The notes under the pieces: generated by a model
Seen by the model: the letters and a program-made list of their open reading frames with translations, nothing else
Told to the model about the DNA's origin: nothing
The model's database searches: none
Shown: positions 24,873-36,087 of the stretch, one piece after another
How positions within the stretch are numbered: the first letter of the stretch is position 1
How the letters are laid out: each line of letters opens with the position of its first letter
Origin: Warburgia ugandensis
Taxonomy: Eukaryota > Streptophyta > Magnoliopsida > Canellales > Canellaceae
Reading direction: 5' to 3'
Length of the DNA stretch: 64,000 nt
NCBI GenBank assembly: GCA_035236585.1
Contig: CP141139.1
Location: forward strand, 23,018,990-23,082,989
Translations under genes and position numbers: made by a program

Positions 24873-25430
24873 ATGAAGCTTGTGAAGAAGATGACGATTA
24901 TGATCAAGATGGCGCGAAAAGATGGTGGTAATTGATGAAGATGCCAGGTTGGTCATGAACAAGGAAGAGAATGTTGATGCCAAGTTAGTTATGAACAAGG
25001 AAGAAGATATTTGCAGACCTAGTGAATGAGTTGAGATTGAGGGAGTGGTGGTTGCTACACAAAACTTATGTGAAGATAGCTATTTTGACTGCGTTGAGGT
25101 TAACTTTTGACTGGGTGCTAGTGAAGAGTTAGAACTTTTTGTTAATGTGATATAGAGGTGAGATGTGGAATGGTGGGGCGGATGCAGTGTTTCATAATAA
25201 GCTAATTAGATGTACAGAGGTGAGGACCGTTTAGGACTTGTAGTCGCTTCTAACAGGTAGATTAGATGAAAATTTGTAACTAGGGGAAGCACCTCTTTCG
25301 AGGCATCTGGCCACGCTTGTACTCCATGTTTCATGCGTGTATGGTCGTCTCTGTGAATTAAACATTTAGCTATCGGTAGCTATTTCGAATTATTGAAATA
25401 ATTCCATATCATCATGCAATAAAAAAATAT
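24873..25430 (+). other. Probable 3' end of the agenet/BAH remnant
   Basis: Contains a short imperfect internal duplication (ATGAACAAGGAAGA at about 24954 and 24990). It ends near AATAAAAAAA at about 25419, a possible polyadenylation signal. I infer degraded coding and 3' untranslated sequence. Confidence 0.42.
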
Positions 25431-25777
25431 ACTTTTTATGCTTGCATTCTTCCAGCTGTTTTATGCAATTGTTGAAAAAATTGAAAGGCAGAGCTACTGT
25501 TATGTTGTTTTTCTGTATGATACAAAACGAACAAGTTGCTGTGATAAATGTTGAAGGAAGTGGGTCTCTCTTGATCAGAACAGCTCCATAAGTCGCGTAG
25601 CAAGTGGGGGCCTTTTAGCCCCCATTGTTGCAACATGAAAACAGCAGTGAGATTAATTGATCCATTTCCTTTCTTGGATAATGTGTTGTTGGTCTCTTTT
25701 ATGTTGTAATGATATTACCAATTAGGTAAATATGGGTGTTTCAAAAACCAAATTCGGTCAGTGTTTCTATATGCTAC

Positions 25778-25920
25778 ATGCAAGAAATTCTATACGGCAT
25801 GTTAACCAAAGGGCGGTGACTCGCCAGAGTATGCAAGAAATTCTATACGGCATGTTAACCAAAGGACGGTGACTCGCCAGAGTATGCAAGAAATTCTATA
25901 CGGCATGCTAACCAAAAGGC
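25778..25920. repeat. 53-bp minisatellite, about 2.7 units
   Basis: ATGCAAGAAATTCTATACGG starts at 25778, 25831 and 25884. Units continue through GTTAACCAAAG and GGTGACTCGCCAGAGT. The first two units are nearly identical; the third diverges after ACCAAA. Confidence 0.93.
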
Positions 25921-25989
25921 AATGAAACCCAGAAGTGGGGAGTCTGCTAGGAACTGGGCGTCCAGTGCATGGGGTCCTAAGACTTTTCC

Positions 25990-26640
25990 GCATTTTGCAT
26001 TTTCAACATTTTCAATTACAATTAATTGAAACGACTAAGGATTCCAAGATTAAAAGTTGATTGATGAAGATGTAATCTAAACGATCTATCCTTAGCAGTT
26101 AAGATCACTTTAAAACTACCTTGGAATGTAATGTTTCAAGCATAACCTGGAGATATGTTAGAATATATCCATCTTAAGATAGCTACTTGTACGCATTTTG
26201 TAAAGTGTAAAGAAAGGGAGGAGCAAGACATTTTGGAGCTACATCGGACGTTTGCTAAATTGGAAATCGAATTGATTTAGAAGTCTTGGAAAAGGCGGGC
26301 TGAAGCTTGGATGGTTGGAAAAAGAAGTTTCTAGGAGATTCCAATGTGTTTTGCTGCTGTTAGAAGTGCTTGGAGAGAGAATAGGCAGGGGATGGTTTCT
26401 AAAATAAAGCTGATAGCTGCTGGTTTGTAAAAGTGCTACAAGACTTGTTTGAATTGGAATGCAGAGCTTCTAAGAAGAACTTAGGAATTCCTCTATATAA
26501 GAAGATTGTGGGATGCAAAGACAGGCTTTTCTACCGGTTTCAAATAGTGGAAGAAGCAGGAGATAAGGTGCAAGAGAGAAGACTATCTGGTACTGTTTCT
26601 CTATATATGAGAGTATAAATGCCTGATTTTCATGTTCTAT
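25990..26640 (+). mobile_element. LTR-like fragment related to 12035-13230 and 14010-15170
   Basis: TTTAAAACTACCTTGGAATG near 26110 matches TTTTAAAACCACCTTGGAAT near 12321. A stretch around 26270 resembles 14970-15000. A TATA-like CTCTATATAAGAAG lies near 26493. Both ends are unclear. Confidence 0.45.
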
Positions 26641-27050
26641 GAAATTCAATTGTTCCTTACTACTCCTATCTATTGTATGATCAAAAAAATTTCAAGTTAT
26701 TAAGGATTTCATGACTTTGTTTAGCTGTTTTTCCCTGTTGTTTCATGTTACTTCTTTGCTACATCACTGTTTTAAGTGCTGGGTTCTCTTCATTTATTTG
26801 GCTTGTTTAATCCTGTTTTTTCATATTTCTTTAGTGGAATTAGTACATGTTAGTAGTATTCAAGGTTCTATAGAGGTCAGATTTTGTTAGTAAGAAAGGT
26901 TAGAAATGGTGCTCTATTTTACTATAGTTTTTTTACAAAGAATATAGTAATTTTTTGTTGAATTTTTATGAAAGTAGATACTGTTTTGAGTTATTTAATG
27001 TGGAGAGAAGCACCTAATTGTTATCAAATATTGATCTTAAATAAGAGCTC
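26641..27050. other. Unassigned AT-rich sequence
   Basis: No gene seen. It adjoins the point where the Athila-like 3' LTR stops matching its family. Confidence 0.3.
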
Positions 27051-27428
27051 CTTATTAGGACTCTTCTTGCTTTAAGAAACCTTCCACCCTTGCCTTATTG
27101 ATCTTCAAGATGATCTGCACTATTAAAATTTAATCTGATCCATTCATGCCTCTTTTGATTGATCTGCACCGTTGAATATCAATCTAAACCATCCAAGCCA
27201 TGATCGGGTTGATTTGTAAAACAAAAGACTAGATTAGCATCATCTAATCATACATTAAGCTTCTGATTAGCTCAAATGATCATCTAAGCATTAATTTGAC
27301 AATTTAAGGCTAGATAGTCAATTTGAGCTAAATTTCATAGATTATCTAAAAATCATTAAATTGATGAGTTAGATGGTCTAATTAAATGCTAAATTAGGGG
27401 TATTTTGGCCAAAATTAAACTCTTAATA
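27051..27428 (-). mobile_element. Truncated 3' LTR of the Athila-like element
   Basis: On the minus strand it begins TATTAAGAGTTTAATTTTGG (TG changed to TA) and matches the opening 380 bases of the LTRs at 32367, 39376, 43552 and 55978. Similarity stops near 27051, so about 1.6 kb is missing. Confidence 0.82.
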
Positions 27429-27440
27429 CACCCCCAACTA
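27429..27440 (-). other. Polypurine tract
   Basis: On the minus strand AGTTGGGGGTG lies directly before the 3' LTR. The equivalent tract of the nested element is at 39361-39375. Confidence 0.75.
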
Positions 27441-29030
27441 GCATTTTGCTAGTCCCGAGCAAAACATTAGAAAAATATTTTTCAAAAATTGGTACAAGGT
27501 GCCACTTTCGTAGGTACTCACAATTGCATTTAGCACATGTAACAAGCCCTTGAACCCCTAGGTTACCCTAGTGGATGAGTTAGGCCTTATGAGGGTTTGT
27601 AGCGAATATACCCACAAAATTCAATAAGGCTGAGTACCTTATTTTATCTCAGAGAATCCTCATTCATTCGCAATCTACTAGTTTTTCACAACTTAATGGA
27701 GAGGATTTGACTAATTTACACATCATACATATATTAAAGACATTTTATTTGAGTTATTTCTCAGAGTTCATATGTGTGTGTGCAGTCACATAAATCTTGA
27801 CTTCTAACTAGATATGCTTAAATTCCATTGGAATATGTCTTGACCTCAAATCCTCACAAGTATACACTTAGAAATGCAACTCTCAAATAAGGGTCTTAAA
27901 CATATTTCTCTCATTATGTGACCGAATCCAACAAGCTAATGGTTCACATAAATCTTTTGAACACTCATGAGATAAAGGAAAGTGATCCCTAAGAGTGGAT
28001 GTTATCATCAAGAATATTAGGGGACTGTTACCTTTCCACCTAAGATCAATAGGTCTTTAACTAGGACAAAATGTAGGTTATGACAAGTTCAGAAAAGAAA
28101 GGTATAAAGATTTCAAAGATTCAAAATTGAGTAGAGGCCTTCAATTGAATATCTATTAGGACAACTTTTATTTTGGGTTGTACTTGAAGTGAATCTCTCT
28201 TTTAGATTTTGTCTTTCTTTTTTTCTTTTTTCTTTTTTCTCTTTCCTTAACTTTGTTGGAAGAAAGATAGCTAATTTTTCTCACTTCTTTGACTTTTTGT
28301 CCTATTTTTGAACTTTTTCTACTAACTCTACTCATTTTGATAATGGGTAATGGATATTTATTTTACTAGCTTGTTCTAGATTAAGATGAATAGGTTTAAG
28401 AAAGAAAAGGCTTAATAATATACTCAAAGGGTTAACTAATGGTATAACATACTAGGTAGTCTTTATGTCTCTAGGCTGAGCAAGGATGGCCTATATCTTT
28501 TTCTAAGTTTCCTAAAGCCTATCAGATTCAATAAATTTTTTGAAATTAAAGCTATTACTCCTATTTATTCTTGATGTTTAACCAAAACAAGGATAACAGG
28601 ATTGCACTAAGTTATGTACGCTGAAGAAATTGTAGAATAACTTATAACTCTCTAAAAGAAGATAGTCATTAAACCTCACTGATTATAGGCCTCCACTGAT
28701 TTTCCTCAAGGGCTCAAAGTCATATCTCTCTATTAGTCTTGAGTATGCACTGTGTGTAAATGGTTTTTGAAAATTAACTTCCATAAAATGCTTTAACTCA
28801 TGAATGATATGCAAAACTAGTTATATGCATTCCCATTAAGAGGTCAAAATAGTGTAATTACTAAGTTCTGAACATCCAGTTCTCATCACAGTATGGTAAC
28901 CCTACCTTAAAAACTTTTTTTTCCAATTTTTTTTTTTCAAAAGAATCAAGAAAATTCAAAATTATGATATGCATCTACACCCCCCAACTTGAATGAAACA
29001 TTGTCCACAATGTTTGGAAAACATAGGATC
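27441..29030 (-). mobile_element. Conserved 3' noncoding block
   Basis: Between the purine tract and pol. Its far end has the minus-strand motif ACAATGTTTCATTCAAGTTG at about 28983-29005. It is collinear with 37708-39375 and 10376-12034. No open frame is kept across copies; Athila elements can carry an env-like gene here, but I see none. Confidence 0.72.
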
Positions 29031-29084
29031 CTATTTGATAATGGAAGGATTTAGAAGATGGAGATTTGAAAAACATCTGGGTTG

Positions 29085-29110
29085 CCTCCCAAGAAGTGCT
29101 TAAGTTTTAC
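29085..29110 (-). other. Conserved GGGAGGCAACCC motif after pol
   Basis: On the minus strand TTGGGAGGCAACCC follows the pol end. The nested element has the same at about 37641-37655. This motif commonly follows pol in plant Athila/Tat-type elements. Confidence 0.6.
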
Positions 29111-29449
29111 GTCTTCTGCCAGACATAATGATGATTGCAATGATGGTATGTTGCTAGGCTCTTGGAGTAATAATCTAAGGTGGGTCATGATACTGAGGTG
29201 TCTCTAAAAGTGTCTCTTCAATTTCATGGTTAGGCAGCTCTTAGAAAGGTTTTAACCTTTGACCATTGATCTTTTGGATTTCTCCATCCTTTTCAATCTC
29301 GATGGCCCCATGAGGATAGATTGTGCATACTATATAAGGTTCGGTCCATCTAGATCTAAGTTTTCCTAGGAATAGATGTAATATAGAGTTATACTGTAAG
29401 ACCTTTTGACCAAGTGTGAAGGATTTTCTTAAAATAGTCTATCATGTAC

Positions 29450-30290
29450 AACCTTCATTTGGTCTTTGTACAATCATGCAGATTCATATGCATCTCTCCT
29501 CAATTCTTCCAACTCGTTGAGTTGGAGTTTTCTATGGGTCCCAATAGAATCTAAGACAAAATTGAGCTTTTTGATAGCCTAATATGCCTTGTGTTTCAAC
29601 TCTACTAATAAGTGGTAGGCCTTTGCATAGACCAGGCAGTAGGGTAACATTCCTATAGGGGTTTTATATAATGTATGATAAGCCCATAAAAGTGTCATTA
29701 AGTCTCAAAGACCAATCTTTCCTACTGGGATCGACTGTCTTTCCTAAAATTTGCTTTATCTCCCTATTGGATACCTCTACTTGACCACTGGTTTGAGGGT
29801 GGTATGGGGTAGCTATGCTATGGTTGACACCATTCTTTTTCATTATATTCTCAAACACTTTATTACAAAAGTGTTTTCCACCATTACTTATTATGGCTCT
29901 AAGAGTACCAAATTGTGCAAAAATATTTTCTTTTAAAAATTTTACCACAACCTTGTGGTCATTGGTTTTGCATGGTATAGCTTCCACCCACTTGGACACG
30001 TAGTCCACTCCCACTAGGATGTATAGATTTCCAAAATAATTAGAAAACAGTCTCATAAAATCTATGTCCCAAACATCAAAAGGTTCTATGATAAGGATTG
30101 GGGTTAAGGGCATCATATGCCTCCTTCTTAACCTTTGACACCTTACACAAGCTTTGCAATAAGCATGTGCATTCTTAAATATGGTAAGCCAATAAAATCC
30201 ACATTGCATAATTTTTATAGTGGTCTTTCTAGAGTTGAAATGGCCCCCACATCATGATCATGACAAAAGGAGATGATTTGAGGATGTTCA
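29450..30290 (-). pseudogene. pol: Integrase remnant of the Athila-like element
   Basis: The zinc-binding part (about 30180-30290, then CKACVRCQRLRRRH) precedes the core. The longest open stretch is 29664-30209. Core landmarks are DVWDIDFM (first acidic residue), ISNGGKHFCN and TSGQVEVSNREI (glutamate). In working relatives the second landmark is ISDGG, so the catalytic aspartate is asparagine here. Past 29660 the C-terminal domain is broken by stops. The enzyme would insert the DNA copy into the host genome. Confidence 0.9.
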
Positions 30291-30439
30291 TTATCTAGTA
30301 CACATCTCCTAATTACTTGGTCAGGATAGTACTTGAATAAGTACAGATCATCCCAATTAAAATATCTAACCTCAGTTAAAAATCTCTTTTTATCTTATTT
30401 GGTCCAATGATTAGGCATTTGTCCTGTAACAAGATAATT

Positions 30440-30960
30440 AACAATATCTCCATGCTAAGGTAATTGAGAAACATGCAATAATTATTCATTTGGGAATGAC
30501 TTAGTTATAGGCCCTTGATCGCTAGTATTCTCCACCATTAATCTGGGCAAGTGATCTGGCACTACATTTTTTGAACCTTTCTTATCCCTAATTTCTAAGT
30601 TAAACTCTTATAGTAGTAGTATCCAACGGATCAACCTAGGTTTTGCAACCTTTTTAAAAAGGAGGTACTTTAAGGTCGTGTGATCCTAGTACACTATAAC
30701 TTTAAATCCTAACAGGTAAGATCTAAACTTATCCAAAGTAAATGCTATAGCTAACAACTCTTTCTCAGTGGTTGAATAGTTGAGTTGAACGTTAGTTAGT
30801 GTTTTACTAGTATAATATATCACATGGGGAAGTTTATCAATGTGCTGCCCACAACAGCTCCAATGGCATAACCAACGCGTCACACATGATCTCAAATGGT
30901 GCGTTCCAATCTAGTGGTTAGATAATAGGTGCAGAAGTCAACTTGACCTTAAGTCACTCA
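30440..30960 (-). pseudogene. pol: RNase H remnant
   Basis: The segment at 30686-30895 contains IYYTSKTLTNVQLNYSTTEK and LLAIAFTLDKFRSYLLG, with the TEKE glutamate kept. Further left, KYLLFKKVAKPRLIRWI and IRDKKGSKN-like text continue after stops, as in Athila pol. It would degrade the RNA strand during reverse transcription. Confidence 0.88.
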
Positions 30961-31720
30961 AATGCTTTCTTACAGTCTTCATCAAAGTCAAAAGTGGCCT
31001 CCTTTGTAAGTAAATTACATAGGGGCTTGACAATTTTGCTAAAATCTTTGATGAATCATCTATAAAAGCCAACATGTCCTAAAAAGGAATGGATTTCTTT
31101 CACCATCCTTAATGGAGAAAGTTTGGAGATTAAATCCACTTTTGACTTATCGACTTCTATCCCATTAGGTGATATCATGTGTCCTAATACCATCCTACTT
31201 CGTACCATAAAATGAAACTTTTCCTATTTTAAGACAAGATTATTTTCCTGACATCTTGCAAGGACTAACTTCAAGCAGTGTAGGCACTCATCAAATGATG
31301 GCCCAAATACTGAGAATTCATCCATAAACACCTCAAGAAACCTTTCTAGCATGTCAGAGAAAATGCTCAACGTACATAGCTAAAGCATTACAAAGCCTAA
31401 AAGGTATATGTCTATAAGCGAAGGTTCTAAAAGGGCAGGTGAAGGTGGTCTTCTATTGATCCTTTGGTGCTATAGGAATTTGGTCTTAACCTGAATATCC
31501 ATTTAGAAAATAGTAATAGTTATGTCTGGCCAACCTCTCTAGCATTTGGTCAATGAAGGATAGAGAAAAATGATCTCTCCTTGTGACCGCGTTCAAATTT
31601 CGATAGTCAATACAAACTCTCCACCCGGTGATCATGTGGGTGGAGACTAAATTGTTGTCCTCATTTTTTACTACCATGACCCCAGATTTCTTAGGTACAA
31701 CCTAAACTTAGCTGACCTAA
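30961..31720 (-). pseudogene. pol: Reverse transcriptase remnant
   Basis: The open stretch 31486-31677 has GWRVCIDYRNLNAVTRRDHF and FIDQMLERLA, a strong plant gypsy RT signature. The catalytic box at 31317-31328 reads FMDE instead of FMDD, so the second aspartate is lost. Frameshifts and stops occur on both sides. It would copy element RNA to DNA. Confidence 0.9.
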
Positions 31721-32366
31721 GTACTATCAGAGATAGGGTATATGACGCCAACATCTAAGAGCTTTAAGACTTGATCTCTGACCACATCCTTCATGTGGAG
31801 ATTTAGTCATCTTTGGGTTTCCCTAGAAGGTTTTACATTTTCTTCTAGATGTATCCTATGCATGCATATGGCCAAACTAATCCCTTTTTATGTCTGTTAC
31901 TAGCCACCTTAGAGCAGTTTTATCTTCCTTAAGAACATCTAAAAGCCTACCCTCTTATTCTTTATCTAAGTTTGATGCTATTATTACAGGTAAGGTTTCA
32001 TCTGAGCCTAGGTATGAATATTTTAAGTGGCTAGGCAAGGGTTTTAGGTCCAAAGATGGTGGTTAATCTATTGAGGGTATGGGGACAGATTTAGATGGTG
32101 GGAGTGGTTCCACATAAGGACCCCACTTGGAGGTATCAATGATTGGTTCAACATCTAAAAGATTGTTTACCTCCTCAATAGATTTGTCTATATCAAATTC
32201 TCCATTAAAGTGCATCAGACAAGCCTCTAGTGGGTTAAAGATGGTCAATGGTGAATGAACTTCATTAATTAGATTTTCTATCAAGTTGACATCATAGGGA
32301 TCATCGATAGACGTCCAAGGATGACTGGATCTGACTATCGGGGTCAGATACAGGTTGGGTGTCTAG
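31721..32366 (-). pseudogene. pol: Protease-to-RT linker of the Athila-like pol
   Basis: Begins at the insertion point of the 9-kb element. The first codons continue the protease frame (LDTQPVSDPDSQI). After a deletion the open stretch 32063-32284 carries SIEEVNNLLD and DTSKWGPYVEPLPPS, then LKPLPSHLKYSYLG-like text near 32030. This is the acidic linker before RT in such elements. A related acidic phrase is found in the nested element near 36838. Confidence 0.8.
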
Positions 32367-32779
32367 TGTTAAGTGTTTAAATTTGGCCAAAAGACCCCTA
32401 GTTTAGCATTTAATTAGACCATCTAATTCATTAATTTGGTAATTTTTGGATAAAATATAAAATGTAGCTCAAATTGACCATCTAACCATAAATTGTCAAA
32501 ATTAATGATCAGATAATCATTTGAGCTAATCAGATGCTTAATGTATAGTTTAAATGACTCTAATCTAGTCTTTGGTCTTACAGATCAACTAAAGGAAGGG
32601 TGGATGGCTCAGATTGCTGATGTAAATCGATCAAAAGAGGAATGGGTGGATCAAATTAAATTTCAACGGTGTAGATCATCTTGAAGATCAATAGGCAAGA
32701 GTTTTCTAAAGAAAGAGGAATTCTAAAAAGGAGAGGAAACCATGGATGAGAATGGAAGTTAGGAGGCAGTTTCTTAGTG

Positions 32780-33042
32780 ATACAGCCTCTATAGGATAAC
32801 TTCCATCTTGATAGTTATTGGGGGTTTTCATACGATATCCGCGATCCCTCTCGATTTGTAATCCAATACACAAATCAATTGGTTCCGTCAGGCTAGCTAT
32901 ATGCTATGTAGCAGCAACAATTTTCACAAAAGGTGGCAAGATGATATTTTGAGCAGTTATGCATCTAGGGCCTTTGACAAAGATAGATGCGTCACAAGTT
33001 CCATACAGATTACTTCTCAATACAATTTCTTTCAAATTCATT
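32780..33042. other. Insertion of about 263 bp found only in the 5' LTR
   Basis: The 3' LTR reads straight through from CCTAGT to GGAAACTAGATCC (39780-39810), as does the minus-strand LTR near 43215. Here unrelated sequence from ATACAGCC to CAAATTCATT intervenes. I see no clear terminal repeats or duplication, and no coding match. Confidence 0.78.
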
Positions 33043-33092
33043 GGAAACTAGATCCTAAAGATAAGGTGAGGAGAATTAGAAAGGGGGAAAAT

Positions 33093-33100
33093 CTATAAGA
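33093..33100 (+). promoter_or_regulatory. TATA box of the 5' LTR
   Basis: CTATAAGA followed by GGGGAAAGCC. The same block is at 39839-39846, and on the minus strand as TATAAAA at 43185-43191 and TATAAA at 55547-55552 in related LTRs. Confidence 0.68.
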
Positions 33101-34753
33101 GGGGAAAGCCATAAGAGTTTTGGAAGTTTAGAGTTGTTTAGTTTTTTTACTTTTAGTCTCCTTTACTTGCCACTTTCTTCTTCCTTGTTTTGTTTTTAGT
33201 TTCCTTTGTTTACTATCTTTAACTTTTCTCTACTTCACACACCCAGCTCCCTCCCCCTACCTTTGTTTCAATTTCATTCCATCATCCTTCTCTTTTACCG
33301 CACCTTCCCTATCAGCCAACACTGCATCATTGTCCCAACTCCCTCATCACCAATCACCCAGTCCAGCTTTTCTCCACCGACTTCACCCCTGCTTCTATTC
33401 ATCATCATTGCTCCAACACACCAAAGTTTCCACTTCCTCATCTTAACCCAACGCCCAAAAGCCTGGACGTCATCTTTCCTTGATGCCCAGACCAAGGTCA
33501 TCATCTGCTCAAACCAGTCGCACAATCCAGGCTTTGTCTCTACCCCAGTCCAAATTCTTTTCCATTCTATTGGAAACCGAGTTCCACCCTTAGCTGCAAA
33601 ACGCAGTCTACCTCTGCTTTCTTCTTCATCTCCAACCAGGCTTCCATCGCACCACCGCACTCCCCTACGAGTACCAGCACTGGAGCAAGTGTCGTTTTTC
33701 CGCTACCCAACTTTACCCATCTTTGCATCACCGGCCAGCACGGCAAGTTGACGACGCCCTAGGCTCCTCTGCTCTAGACGAACCAAAGCTATGCGATTCT
33801 CTACTCTAGACGACGTCTCCTCTAGTTTTTCCTTTGCTGTCCAAGCGACACCACCAGACAAGACGTCATCTCCACTAAGCATAGAGTGTCCTGTCGGGTC
33901 CTGCTCCCACCGCTGCAAATCATCTCTGCCAGCACAGCATCAACTAGTCACGATGATCTCTGGCAGTCATCTTCATCTTCTCGGGGTTACTCTTTTTTTT
34001 AGGGGAAGTTTAAGGAAGTTTCATGAAAAATTCTATTTATGCCCTTAGTAGAAAAATTAAAGTCTCATTTGAATTCCTGTTTTGTCTTTTAATCTATTTT
34101 ATCTTTTTCTTTATCCAAGTTCTATGCTATTCCTATTCTGTTATTTGTGTTTTGCTTATTGTCTGATTAGTCCAGGAATTGTTTTATCTATCCATAATTA
34201 TCTAAATAAATGGTTCTACTTTAATTTTAGGAGATCTTCAATTTCTCACTCATTTAAATTCCAATCTTCAATTAACTTTTAGATCTATGTTATAGGACAA
34301 TTTAAAGCACATTTACTATTCCTAATCTTTAATTTGAGAGTATGAAATTATATCTAAGCCATCAAATCTCAAATTTCTTAATTAATCTAGATATCTTAGA
34401 ATTTTAAGAATTTGCCTAATCCCTCTAGTGAATAATTAATCTAAAGTGACAAAAATATGTTGATAAAGGCTGATCATGATTTGGGATACCAAATTCATAG
34501 AAATTGAAGATAAGTAGTCTAGGGAAGTAGACTTTACTTAATCTTTTAGTTAAATTTCTATTTTCTATAGATTAGCCTCTATGATTTCATTGGTTAAACA
34601 CATATGAATTCTAATTTATCTTTTTGTTAATTTCTATCAATTAATTTTAATTTTTAAATAATTAAATTTTATTAAAAACCAAAATTCTTAAAGCGCATCC
34701 CTATAGCTATACCACAGTAACCCGTGCACTTATGAAAAACAACAACAAGTTTT

Positions 34754-34772
34754 TGGCACCATTGTTGGGGAC
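34754..34772 (+). other. Primer-binding site, tRNA-Asp type
   Basis: TGGCACCATTGTTGGGGAC begins six bases after the LTR. It matches the Athila-group site TGGCGCCGTTGCCGGGGAC except for changes at three or four positions, all C to T or G to A. The primer would be host tRNA-Asp. Confidence 0.85.
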
Positions 34773-36087
34773 TCGCAACGGAGTTTTTATAAAATTTAAT
34801 TAAAAAACCAAAAATCCAAAAAATAATTTTTTTTTAGGAATTTCATAGTTTTAGCATTTTAGGCAATTTTAGGTTCATTTTTTAATATTTTTTAGTGCAT
34901 AACCACCTAATTTCCTGAAATTGGTACTTATTTCTAATTTCTTTTGCAGGGAAAAACGAAAGTGGAGAAAATTGGTAAGGAAATCTTCATCAAAATAGAA
35001 ATTTTCCTGCTTTCCTGTATTAGAATTTTCTTTTCCTTTTGAGTGAATCTTGTAGTGAGGCCCCTTTGTAATTTGCAATTTTTATTTCAATTTTTAAAGG
35101 GTTGTATAATATAGGCAAGTGTGGGATAAGGTAGCCCACATTTGATCTTCATCAGAAACCCCATTGTAAGTTTTCTCACTCCTTTAATTTTTAGATTAGG
35201 ATTTGCATTTGCATTGTTTAGTAGTACATATAGAAGGTATATTTAATAACTGATGCATTTTTAGGGTTTTGCATTAGTTTACTATTTTAATTGCATTCTT
35301 AGGGCATGTTTAATGCTTTAAGGTGATATAAATGATGATTGAACTACCATGGAGTGTGGAATTTAATTAGTAAGGGCACCCTACCCCCACAAGATCAAGG
35401 GTGGATTTCATCAACACTCCTTAGCCCACCTAGGATAATCACGTCAGTCACACAACCCTACCCTTCAAATCAATCTAAAATCAATTAGAAGAGACCTATA
35501 GGTCTATCACATGCTCGTAGGACCCTCTTACTAAGGCATGGTCTATTATCACTCCAATGGCTTTTGAGCACTTTAGTTAGAGTGGGTGTCTTAAAATCCA
35601 AGTGATTTTCCCACGCCTTCCGTTGACATTTGTGAGGTCCAAATGCCTCCTTACATGAGGACTATATTAACCACCTTGCGTAGAACCTAACTCGTAAGAA
35701 ATAGTCAAATCTAAAGGAGAGGAGGAGAGCTATATTAGGTTAAACTAAAAGCATTGTCCCCACACAAATTTATGAATGTCAAAATATTGTTGCTTATTAG
35801 CCTCAAGGATTATATTGTGCCCTTTGTTTGTGCATTATTCTAGGAAATTAGGTTGCATCATGTTGGTTAGTTTTTCCTCTTAAAAAAAAAAAAAAAACTC
35901 AACATTGTATAAAACAATTTGTTTCATTGTATACGAAGTTGATAACAAACAAAAAGCCTATCAAGAAGGGGATAGATTTCATAGTTTAGATGCATCGATG
36001 GATAGGTTAGATATTATGAAAAGTCAAATTACTTAAGCTAATAGCTTCTAGGCAAATTGTGCCACAACCTCAATGCCATAATGATTA
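34773..36087 (+). mobile_element. Leader of the non-autonomous element
   Basis: Noncoding. Parts are shared with 5150-5640, 50222-50540 (minus) and 50993-51404 (for example CTTTAATTTTTAG near 35182 against CATTTAATTCCTAG near 51390). It includes the phrase CCTCATGTAAGG-like TCCTTACATGAGG near 35650, which also occurs in the giant LTRs. Confidence 0.72.

Larger units (their letters stand above)
16984..25430 (+). pseudogene. Decayed host gene encoding an agenet- and BAH-domain protein (Arabidopsis At1g68580-like)
   Basis: Exon-like blocks with plausible AG/GT borders encode, in order, a linker, a BAH domain, an agenet segment, a second agenet segment and an acidic C-terminal region. The order and wording match plant agenet plus BAH domain proteins, which read chromatin in the nucleus. 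Damage includes an in-frame TGA in the second exon, a one-base T insertion near 17477, further frameshifts and stops after 17900, a broken splice donor and a 166-bp tandem duplication. Introns are retained, so it is not a processed copy. The start codon and first exons are not visible. Transposons sit in its introns. I judge it a pseudogene. Confidence 0.8.
32367..34747 (+). mobile_element. 5' LTR of the non-autonomous element
   Basis: 2381 bp, TG...CA. A TATA box, CTATAAGA, lies at 33093-33100 and is kept in the 3' LTR at 39839-39846. Downstream is a pyrimidine-rich, serine- and proline-coding-looking region (33200-33800) present in all family members, but without a conserved frame. It is longer than the 3' LTR mainly because of an insertion at about 32780-33042. 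Confidence 0.92.

Noticed and set aside
25778-25920. CRISPR-like array
   Set aside because: Units are directly adjacent with no unique spacers, and the context is a plant genome. It is a minisatellite.
33206-33751. 181-codon open frame on the plus strand
   Set aside because: Same LTR region as above, with an overlapping frame on the other strand; no domain, not conserved in the paired LTR.
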